Shown here piece after piece: positions 6,719 to 12,339 of a stretch of 12,339 nucleotides of DNA; positions within the stretch are counted from its first letter, which is position 1; every line of letters starts with the position of its first letter. The stretch lies in NCBI GenBank assembly GCA_015063655.1, contig SVTU01000033.1:1-12339 (forward strand). The letters run 5' to 3'. The stretch comes from Oscillospiraceae bacterium. Lineage in GTDB: Bacteria > Bacillota > Clostridia > Oscillospirales > CAG-272. Position numbers and translations under genes: made by a program. Below the pieces are notes generated by a model. That model saw nothing but the letters and a program-made list of their open reading frames with translations. It did no database searches and was not told the DNA's origin.

Positions 6719-8839
6719 TCAGTTCTTTGCACGAGCCGATACAATGGTTTCCTGAATGGACTTCGGAACCTCAGCAAAGTGGCTGGGCTCCATGGAATAC
6801 TGTCCGCGGCCCTGCGTCATGGAACGCAGGTCGGTAGCGTAGCCGAACATCTCGGACAACGGAACCATAGCGGTGATCTCCTGTGCTCCGCTGACAGGCT
6901 CCATCGACTGAATCTGTCCGCGGCGGGAGTTGAAGCCTCCGATAACATCGCCCAGATAATCATCGGGAACGATGGTAACGACCTTCATAATCGGCTCGGT
7001 GAGAACGGGATCTGCCTTTCTCATAGCCTCCTTGAATGCCATCGATCCGGCAATCTTAAAGGCCATTTCAGACGAGTCTACCTCATGGTAAGAGCCGTCG
7101 TACAGCGTGACCTTAACGTCAACGACGTTGTAGCCTGCCAATACGCCACTCTGCATAGCACCCTGGATACCCTGGTTAACAGGCTCGATGAATTCCTTCG
7201 GAATGGCACCGCCCGTAACGGCGTTGACAAACTCGTATCCCTTGCCTGCTTCGTTCGGCTCTACGATCATCTTGACGTGACCGTACTGACCCGAACCACC
7301 GGACTGTCTCTTGTACTTGCACTCGTGGTCGACCTTGGCACGAATGGTCTCCTTGTACGCAACCTGAGGCTTACCGATGTTGGCCTCAACCTTAAACTCA
7401 CGAAGGAGTCGGTCAACGATGATCTCAAGGTGAAGCTCACCCATACCGGCAATGATGGTCTGTCCGGTCTCATCATCGGTATAAGCACGGAACGTGGGGT
7501 CTTCCTCAGCCAGCTTCTGCAGTGCAATACCCATCTTCTCCTGACCTGCACGGGTCTTGGGCTCGATGGCTACACGGATAACAGGCTCGGGGAACTCCAT
7601 GTTCTCCAGGATGATCTGCTTCTTTTCATCACAGAAGGTATCACCCGTCGTGGTATTCTTCACACCAACGACAGCGGCAATATCACCACTGTAACAAACG
7701 TCGATATCCTTACGGTCGTTTGCATGCATCTGCAAAATACGGCCGAAGCGCTCACGGGCACGCTTGTTGGAGTTGTAGGCGGTGGAGCCTGCCTCGATCT
7801 TACCCGAGTACACACGGAAGAAGCAGAGTTTACCAACAAACGGGTCGGTCATGATCTTGAATGCAAGAGCGGAGAACGGCTCGTCGTCGGAGGCATGTCT
7901 TTCATCCTCCTCCTCGGTATCGGGATCGATTCCCTTGATAGCGGGAATGTCCACAGGAGCGGGCATATAATCCACAACAGCATCCAGCAGCTTCTGAACG
8001 CCCTTGTTTCTGTAAGACGTACCGCAGATAACGGGAACGATCTTGTTGGCGATGGTAGCGGCACGAAGCGCCGTCTTCAGCTCATCGATCGTGATCTCCT
8101 CGCCCTCACAGTACTTCTCAAACAAAGCCTCATCCGTCTCGCAGATGGACTCGATCATAGCGGAACGGTACTCCTCAGCCATTTCCTGCATGTCTGCGGG
8201 AATGGGTTCAACACGCATATCCTTACCAAGATCGTCGTAGTAAATGTCTGCTTCCATGTTCATCAGGTCGATAATACCTCTGAACTGGGACTCAGCACCT
8301 ACGGGAAGCTGGATCGGAACAGCGTTTGCATGGAGTCTTTCCTTCATCATGTCCACCACACGGAAGAAGTTGGCACCCGTAATGTCCATCTTGTTGACGT
8401 AAGCCATACGCGGTACGCCATACTTATCCGCCTGTCTCCAAACGGTCTCGGACTGGGGCTCAACGCCTCCCTTTGCGCAGAACACGGTAACAGAACCGTC
8501 AAGCACGCGAAGCGAACGCTCCACCTCTACGGTAAAGTCAACGTGACCGGGGGTGTCGATGATGTTGATTCTGTGCGTATTGGCCTTGACAGCCGCAGGA
8601 TCGTTGTGATACTTGGAGTGAGCCCAAAAACAGGTGGTAGCGGCAGAAGTGATGGTAATACCTCTCTCCTGCTCCTGAACCATCCAGTCCATGGTAGCCG
8701 AACCCTCGTGCGTCTCACCGATCTTGTGGGTCTTACCGGTATAGAACAGAATTCTTTCGGTTGTCGTCGTCTTACCGGCATCGATATGAGCCATGATACC
8801 GATATTACGCGTCATTTCAAGTGAATACTCTCTTGCCAT
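6719..8839 (-). CDS. fusA: Translation elongation factor EF-G
   Basis: EF-G drives GTP-dependent translocation of tRNA and mRNA and also takes part in ribosome recycling. The 706-residue protein is full length. The G domain shows AHIDAGKTT (17-25), RGITI (59-63), DTPGH (95-99) and NKMD (149-152), with an ICGTSYRNKGVQ segment at 271-282 in the G5 place. Domain IV carries the conserved tip HEVDSSEMAF (585-594) and domain V ends in QGRGQYSMEPSHFAEVP (676-692). Between switch I and DTPGH there is a longer loop than in most clostridial copies (about residues 73-89). The ATG at 8839 is preceded by AAGGAG seven bases upstream, 36 bases after rpsG. Intact GTPase and domain IV features and the operon position point to the canonical EF-G1, not a TetM-like or EF-G2 paralogue. 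Confidence 0.99.
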   Translation of the reverse strand: MAREYSLEMTRNIGIMAHIDAGKTTTTERILFYTGKTHKIGETHEGSATMDWMVQEQERGITITSAATTCFWAHSKYHNDPAAVKANTHRINIIDTPGHVDFTVEVERSLRVLDGSVTVFCAKGGVEPQSETVWRQADKYGVPRMAYVNKMDITGANFFRVVDMMKERLHANAVPIQLPVGAESQFRGIIDLMNMEADIYYDDLGKDMRVEPIPADMQEMAEEYRSAMIESICETDEALFEKYCEGEEITIDELKTALRAATIANKIVPVICGTSYRNKGVQKLLDAVVDYMPAPVDIPAIKGIDPDTEEEDERHASDDEPFSALAFKIMTDPFVGKLCFFRVYSGKIEAGSTAYNSNKRARERFGRILQMHANDRKDIDVCYSGDIAAVVGVKNTTTGDTFCDEKKQIILENMEFPEPVIRVAIEPKTRAGQEKMGIALQKLAEEDPTFRAYTDDETGQTIIAGMGELHLEIIVDRLLREFKVEANIGKPQVAYKETIRAKVDHECKYKRQSGGSGQYGHVKMIVEPNEAGKGYEFVNAVTGGAIPKEFIEPVNQGIQGAMQSGVLAGYNVVDVKVTLYDGSYHEVDSSEMAFKIAGSMAFKEAMRKADPVLTEPIMKVVTIVPDDYLGDVIGGFNSRRGQIQSMEPVSGAQEITAMVPLSEMFGYATDLRSMTQGRGQYSMEPSHFAEVPKSIQETIVSARAKN

Positions 8840-8875
8840 TACTGTACTCCTTAGTTTTGTACTACCAATGACAGA

Positions 8876-9346
8876 TTAATATCTGTAGTGTGCAAACGCC
8901 TTGTTTGCCTCTGCCATACGATGGGTTTCTTCCTTCTTCTTGAAGGCGCCGCCCATGCTGTTCTTGGCATCAATGATCTCGGCTGCCAGACGCTCTGCCA
9001 TCGTGCGCTCTCCGCGCGTTCTGGAATACGCAACGAGCCAACGCAGACCAAGGGTCTGACGGCGCTCTGCTCTGACCTCCATCGGTACCTGATAGGTAGA
9101 ACCGCCCACACGGCGAGCCTTAACCTCAAGAACCGGCATTACGTTTTCAAGTGCTGCCTGGAAAGCATCCAATGCATTCTCGCCCGTCTTTGCCTCGACT
9201 GCTGCGAATGCATCATACACGATCTTCTGTGCAACACCCTTTTTGCCGTCGTACATAATGTTGTTGATAAGCTTGGTTACCAGCTTAGAATTGTACATAG
9301 GATCCGGCAAAACATCTCTTTTGGATATACGACCTCTTCTCGGCAC
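8876..9346 (-). CDS. rpsG: 30S ribosomal protein S7
   Basis: S7 initiates assembly of the 30S head by binding 16S rRNA and contacts the E-site tRNA. The start is set at the GTG at 9346, which gives a protein beginning PRRGRISKRDVLPDPMYNSK after the initiator and exactly 156 residues, the usual length. Upstream in-frame ATG codons at 9397 and 9364 are not used in this reading: the latter sits immediately before the AAGGAGGG binding site (9361-9354), which is seven bases before the GTG. Later conserved segments include RRVGGSTYQVPMEVR and GGAFKKKEETHRMAEANKAF near the C-terminus. It is the second gene of the str operon; in E. coli S7 is the operon's autoregulator. The 152-base gap from rpsL is long enough to hold a regulatory RNA structure. 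Confidence 0.97.
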   Translation of the reverse strand: MPRRGRISKRDVLPDPMYNSKLVTKLINNIMYDGKKGVAQKIVYDAFAAVEAKTGENALDAFQAALENVMPVLEVKARRVGGSTYQVPMEVRAERRQTLGLRWLVAYSRTRGERTMAERLAAEIIDAKNSMGGAFKKKEETHRMAEANKAFAHYRY

Positions 9347-9498
9347 TGTACTTCCCTCCTTCATTAATAGTATGAAATCATAGGTACTCAAAAGCATTCT
9401 TCTGTAAGCGCGCGCTGTACGTTAGCATATAAACATTAAATCTACTGTAACACGCAGGACGCTTCTATTGCTTTTTACCTGTTTGCTTGACCCGAAGG
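9347..9498 (-). other. Long rpsL-rpsG intergenic region with repeats, possible S7 control site
   Basis: This 152-base gap separates two genes that are often closely spaced in the str operon. It contains the perfect 10-base palindrome AGCGCGCGCT (9416-9407 on the minus strand) flanked by GTAC and TTAC. TTACAG occurs twice (before and after the palindrome) and GTACAG once, in the minus-strand reading. I see no intrinsic terminator and no convincing promoter. In E. coli S7 represses translation by binding the equivalent gap, so an autoregulatory RNA is plausible but unproven. Confidence 0.35.
9354..9361 (-). promoter_or_regulatory. Ribosome binding site that fixes the rpsG GTG start
   Basis: AAGGAGGG on the minus strand ends seven bases before the GTG at 9346. 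It lies just inside the longer open frame that begins at upstream ATG codons, which rules out those ATGs as likely starts. Confidence 0.9.
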
Positions 9499-9915
9499 TT
9501 ACTTCTTCTTGGGTCTCTTTGCGCCGTACTTGGAACGGCTCTGGTTACGGTTGGCAACGCCCTGAGCGTCAAGCGCACCGCGGATGATGTGGTAACGCAC
9601 ACCGGGCAGGTCACGTACTCTACCGCCTCTGATAAGAACGACAGAGTGCTCCTGAAGGTTGTGTCCGATACCGGGAATGTAGGTTGTTGCTTCAAGTCCG
9701 TTGGTCAGTCTGACTCTGGCGATCTTACGAAGTGCAGAGTTAGGCTTCTTGGGGCTGGTGGTAGACACCTTGGTGCAAACGCCTCTCTTCTGAGGTGAAG
9801 ATTGGTCGGTGGGCACGTTGTTCAGAGAGTTAAAGCCCTTCTGAAGTACGGGTGCCTTAGACTTGTAGGTCTTGTCCTGACGTCCCTGCTTGACGAGCTG
9901 GTTAAAGGTTGGCAT
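9499..9915 (-). CDS. rpsL: 30S ribosomal protein S12 with Arg at the K88-equivalent position
   Basis: S12 sits at the decoding centre of the 30S subunit and controls accuracy of tRNA selection. The 138-residue protein has the Firmicutes-type N-terminal extension and the conserved core SPKKPNSALRK (54-64), GHNLQEHSVVLIRGGRV (84-100) and a basic C-terminus. Lysine 56 aligns with E. coli K43 and is retained. Residue 101, codon CGT, aligns with E. coli K88 and is arginine, giving GGRVRDLPG instead of GGRVKDLPG; changes here are a known route to streptomycin resistance. D102, the residue methylthiolated by RimO in E. coli, is kept. The ATG at 9915 has AAGGAGG 11 bases upstream and a weaker AAGGA closer. 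It is the first gene of the str operon, about 120 bases after the inferred transcription start. Confidence 0.98.
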   Translation of the reverse strand: MPTFNQLVKQGRQDKTYKSKAPVLQKGFNSLNNVPTDQSSPQKRGVCTKVSTTSPKKPNSALRKIARVRLTNGLEATTYIPGIGHNLQEHSVVLIRGGRVRDLPGVRYHIIRGALDAQGVANRNQSRSKYGAKRPKKK

Positions 9916-9961
9916 TCTTCCTTTTTCCTCCTTCTTCTAAATTTAATGTTTATATACAGCC

Positions 9962-9979
9962 GCACGGCAAACGCCGTAC
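9962..9979 (-). other. Short hairpin in the str operon leader
   Basis: In the 5' untranslated leader of rpsL the minus strand reads GTACGGC GTTT GCCGTGC, a seven-base-pair stem (one G-U pair) with a four-base loop. No U-tract follows, so it is not an intrinsic terminator; its role is unknown. Confidence 0.5.
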
Positions 9980-10041
9980 CGTACTGTCAAACCTAAATGC
10001 CATTTGCGCATAGATAGCCCATTCACAAACGCATACAGTTT

Positions 10042-10070
10042 ATTATATCATGCCTCTTTCTGTTTGTCAA
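10042..10070 (-). promoter_or_regulatory. Consensus sigma-A promoter of the str operon
   Basis: On the minus strand a perfect TTGACA (10070-10065) and a perfect TATAAT (10047-10042) are separated by exactly 17 bases. The region just upstream (about 10071-10100) is rich in A, including a run of eight A, and resembles an UP element. A transcription start near 10035 gives a leader of about 120 bases before rpsL. The site lies downstream of the terminator of the transporter operon, as expected for an independent, strongly expressed unit. Confidence 0.93.
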
Positions 10071-10169
10071 GTTTTTTTTATTTCGTTTGAATTTTCTCCC
10101 TTTTGCACAAATATTTTTGTCACTCACCCTAGTATTTGCCTGTTTTTGTTCAATTATTCCCTGCCTTCC

Positions 10170-10210
10170 AAAAAAAGAAGAGGCTGTCTCACGTTGTGTG
10201 AGACAGCCTC
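10170..10210 (-). terminator. Strong intrinsic terminator of the sugar ABC transporter operon
   Basis: The minus strand shows a perfect 13-base-pair stem, GAGGCTGTCTCAC / GTGAGACAGCCTC, with a five-base loop, followed by TTCTTTTTTT. It begins 13 bases after the stop codon of the second permease. There is no T-run on the other side, so it works in one direction and isolates the transporter operon from the str operon. Confidence 0.96.
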
Positions 10211-10223
10211 AAGATGCTTAGGA

Positions 10224-11342
10224 TTAATCTGCCGTCAAGCCGGAGCGCTCGATACCCTGTACCAGGTATCTCTGGCAGAACAGGTACATCACCACCAGCG
10301 GTGCAATGATCATAATACCGCAGGTATTACGAATGGCCGCATAGTACAGGTTCTGTCCTGCGTAGTTGGTTTCCAGAGACTTCGGAACCTCAACCAGCTT
10401 GGAAAGCATTCTGGTCTTGGTCGACGTGAAGAACATCGTCGTATAGAAGTCGTCCGTCCACTGCCAGGAGAAGGCAAACAGGAACACCGTGATCATCATG
10501 GGAATGGAGATCGGGAGAATGATGGTAAGGAACGTATGGAACACGCCCGAGCCATCGATGTAGGCCGACTCCTCCAGCTCATCGGGCACGCCGCGGAAGA
10601 ACTGACGAAGCATAAAGATGTAAAGTCCGTTCTTAAACGCCAAGCCCGAGATGGACAGGATGATCAAAGGCCAGAAGGAGTTCGTCAAATTCAATCCGTT
10701 GGGTGTGAAATTCTTCCATGCTGCGGGGAAAATATCAAACGATGCCAGAGCATTGTTCGTGATGGTCTTGCCAAACAGGCTCAGTCCGCCGCCACCAAAC
10801 AGCTTGAAGATACCCAGAATATCGAAATAACGGAACTTCATAAACATGGAAAGTTGCAGTGTCTGGTGCGGGATGATCAAGGAGAAGATCACCGCCATAA
10901 ACACAAACTTATTTCCCTTGAACTTAAACTTTGCCAAGCCGTATGCTATGAAGCAGCACACGAACATCTGCACAACAGCCGTGCTAAGAGAGAGCAGCAG
11001 TGTGTTGGAGAAGGCCTTGACGTATTCAAGATCGACCCAAATGGCCTTATAGGTATTCAGCGTCCAGTTCTTCGGGATCAAGCGAACGGTTACGTCCACG
11101 AAATCTTCAGGAGCCATGAAGGAGCCTGCGATCTTGGTGAAGAACGGGAACAATACGATGTAGGATACACCAATAAGAAGGACCAAACGGAAGACGTACC
11201 AAACAACCTTTTTGAGGAAGAACATAGAGAGGAACTTGGCCTTCAGTCTTTCCTTAAGGGGGGTTCTGTCGAATTCCACACGGATCTTATTCTTCGACTC
11301 TTTACGAACCTTCGGCTTGTTATCAACATTTTGTGCGTTCAT
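10224..11342 (-). CDS. Carbohydrate ABC transporter permease, MalG/UgpE type
   Basis: This is one of the two membrane subunits of a CUT1-type sugar importer (binding-protein-dependent transport, MalG side). The ATG at 11342 is chosen because AAGGAGG lies eight bases upstream, overlapping the stop of the previous gene; an upstream in-frame ATG at 11441 lies inside that gene and lacks such a site. The resulting 372-residue protein has a charged cytoplasmic N-terminus (about 1-46), then about six membrane segments. The EAA loop LEESAYIDGSGVFHTFLTII (256-275), which docks the ATPase, is clear. It is much longer than the usual 270-300 residues, partly through an insert of about 40 residues (roughly 178-217, glycine-rich then aromatic) in the external loop before the helix preceding the EAA loop. 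It is translated 11 bases after the first permease. The sugar cannot be read from sequence. Confidence 0.93.
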   Translation of the reverse strand: MNAQNVDNKPKVRKESKNKIRVEFDRTPLKERLKAKFLSMFFLKKVVWYVFRLVLLIGVSYIVLFPFFTKIAGSFMAPEDFVDVTVRLIPKNWTLNTYKAIWVDLEYVKAFSNTLLLSLSTAVVQMFVCCFIAYGLAKFKFKGNKFVFMAVIFSLIIPHQTLQLSMFMKFRYFDILGIFKLFGGGGLSLFGKTITNNALASFDIFPAAWKNFTPNGLNLTNSFWPLIILSISGLAFKNGLYIFMLRQFFRGVPDELEESAYIDGSGVFHTFLTIILPISIPMMITVFLFAFSWQWTDDFYTTMFFTSTKTRMLSKLVEVPKSLETNYAGQNLYYAAIRNTCGIMIIAPLVVMYLFCQRYLVQGIERSGLTAD

Positions 11343-11353
11343 AATACCCCTCC

Positions 11354-12316
11354 TTAATCCTTTCTCTGGTAGAATACGAATGCCGAGAAGATTCCGGCAA
11401 CCGCTGCCAGGATCAAAATGACGATCAGGAAGTACATCCACGCCATAGCCGAGCTCACAACCTCGGATTCGTTGTAGGTATTGGCAATAAACCGCATGAC
11501 CACGTTGGAATCCGTTGTGAAGGAGTCAATGACCGTATACACGGCATTAACCAGGATCATGGGGCTGATCATCGGGAAGGTGATCTTCCAGAAGGTCTCC
11601 CAAGCCGTTGCGCCGTCGATCTGCACCGACTCATAGATCGCAGGTGAGATAGACTGCAGGCCGGCCAAGAAGATCAGGATCTGTACGCCCGAGCGGTTAA
11701 CAATATTATAAATGTTGTTAATAGCCTGAACAACGTACGTCACCAAGCCCTGTCCGACTGCCATGCCCGAGAAGAGAACCTCAACGTCCATGGCTGATAC
11801 GATCTCGTTAGCCGTGCTCTGTCCCGAGCCGTCCTCGATACCCGAGGCCTCGCCCATGTACTGAGACAGAAGGTTTTGAGATTCGATAGACTCCATGATA
11901 CCCGTTGACAGAATAACGGGCACGAAGAAGATTGCTCTGAACGCCGCACGTCCGATCATCTTCTGGTTCAACAGCACAGCCATAAACAGAGAGAAGATCA
12001 GAATCATGGGAATATCAAACGCCATCGACTGCAGACCGCTCAAGAGCGTGGTCACGTAGTTGGGGTTGACGAACAAAGCCTCGTTGTAGTTCTCCCAGCC
12101 CGCAGGGATCAGCTCGAAGCCGCCTCCCTGCAGGGTCTTGATGGTAAAGAAGCTGTAACGAATGGAGTCGATTACGATGGGAAGATAGACCAGAATAAAG
12201 CCGAGAACGAAGGGCAATACAAAGACCCAACCCATTCTTGCCTTACGTCTGTCAAGGGAGGCGCTTTTTCTTCTTTTCTTAGCTTTTGTTGCTTTGATAG
12301 CTGCATCTTTTGTCAT
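11354..12316 (-). CDS. Carbohydrate ABC transporter permease, MalF/UgpA type
   Basis: This 320-residue membrane protein is the MalF/UgpA-side permease of the same CUT1 sugar importer. A very basic cytoplasmic N-terminus (1-28) precedes the first helix (29-48). FRAIFFVPVILS (126-137) is a family signature. The EAA loop ESVQIDGATAWETFWKITFP (229-248) is intact. Between those two, the external loop is expanded (about residues 142-207), acidic and polar, including GEASGIEDGSGQSTANE at 155-171, where typical members have a much shorter segment. GGGAGG lies nine bases before the ATG at 12316. TAA at 12338-12336 just upstream might be the stop of a preceding gene, such as the sugar-binding protein usual at this place, but too little sequence remains to tell. 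The second permease follows after 11 bases. Confidence 0.94.
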   Translation of the reverse strand: MTKDAAIKATKAKKRRKSASLDRRKARMGWVFVLPFVLGFILVYLPIVIDSIRYSFFTIKTLQGGGFELIPAGWENYNEALFVNPNYVTTLLSGLQSMAFDIPMILIFSLFMAVLLNQKMIGRAAFRAIFFVPVILSTGIMESIESQNLLSQYMGEASGIEDGSGQSTANEIVSAMDVEVLFSGMAVGQGLVTYVVQAINNIYNIVNRSGVQILIFLAGLQSISPAIYESVQIDGATAWETFWKITFPMISPMILVNAVYTVIDSFTTDSNVVMRFIANTYNESEVVSSAMAWMYFLIVILILAAVAGIFSAFVFYQRKD

Positions 12317-12339
12317 GATGTTTTACCTCCCTTTCTTAG

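Noticed and set aside
5722..6837. 371-codon plus-strand open frame opposite tuf and the fusA end
   Set aside because: Antisense shadow of highly codon-biased tuf; it crosses the gene boundary and has no recognisable domain.
6779..8824. 681-codon plus-strand open frame opposite fusA
   Set aside because: It lies entirely antisense to an intact EF-G gene and its translation resembles no protein family; biased codon use in fusA leaves few antisense stops.
9347..9397. Upstream ATG start for rpsG giving a 173-residue S7
   Set aside because: The extra 17 residues are not in S7 proteins, and the good binding site lies downstream of both ATGs, in front of the GTG at 9346.
9951..9990. Second promoter in the rpsL leader (TTGACA at 9990-9985)
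   Set aside because: The nearest -10-like TATATA is 28 bases away, too far, and no usable box lies at 16-18 bases.
10050..11357. 435-codon plus-strand open frame across the str promoter, terminator and permease
   Set aside because: It would overlap a clear promoter and terminator and runs antisense to an intact permease.
11343..11441. Upstream ATG start at 11441 for the second permease
   Set aside because: It would overlap 88 bases of the first permease gene and lacks a binding site as good as the AAGGAGG before 11342.
1..12339. Mobile elements, CRISPR arrays, tRNA or rRNA genes, defence or biosynthetic clusters
   Set aside because: No transposase, repeat-spacer pattern, cloverleaf or rRNA-like sequence was seen on either strand; the genes form standard housekeeping and transport operons.

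Overview
The window reads as chromosomal housekeeping DNA from a Gram-positive, low- to mid-GC bacterium of the class Clostridia. An uncultured Oscillospiraceae/Ruminococcaceae- or Christensenella-like gut lineage is my guess. The reasons are: ribosomal protein S12 with the Firmicutes-type N-terminal extension, strong AAGGAGG ribosome binding sites, GTG starts where a good binding site sits upstream, a RibU riboflavin transporter under an FMN riboswitch, and a recD2-comF pair next to metK. The taxon is inferred from protein flavour only. All recognised genes lie on the minus strand, so the text reads from high to low coordinates.

Region 1 (12339-10170) is the 3' part of a carbohydrate ABC transporter operon: two inner-membrane permeases (MalF/UgpA type, then MalG/UgpE type), closed by a strong intrinsic terminator. 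The substrate-binding protein and any ATPase lie outside the window. Both permeases carry long inserts at the same external loop.

Region 2 (10100-5410) is the classic str operon: rpsL (S12), rpsG (S7), fusA (EF-G) and tuf (EF-Tu). It is driven by a promoter with perfect TTGACA and TATAAT boxes 17 bp apart, with an A-rich stretch upstream. S12 has arginine at the position equivalent to E. coli K88, a classical streptomycin-resistance position. The tuf gene is followed by a 12-bp hairpin without a clear U-tract.

Region 3 (5410-1) starts, almost directly after that hairpin, with a complete FMN riboswitch, an intrinsic terminator, and a leader segment that can sequester the ribU binding site. 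Then follow ribU, a COG2426-type small membrane protein, metK (SAM synthetase), recD2 (DNA helicase) and the start of a comF-family gene cut by the window edge. Spacings are 17, 36 and 72 bases and finally a 4-base ATGA overlap, and I see no minus-strand terminator between them. FMN may therefore influence not only riboflavin uptake but also SAM synthesis and DNA repair/uptake genes, unless internal promoters uncouple them.

I found no mobile element, CRISPR array, tRNA or rRNA. The most notable points are regulatory (the two-layer FMN leader and the odd operon cargo) and the S12 substitution. I see no evidence for a wholly new gene system here.
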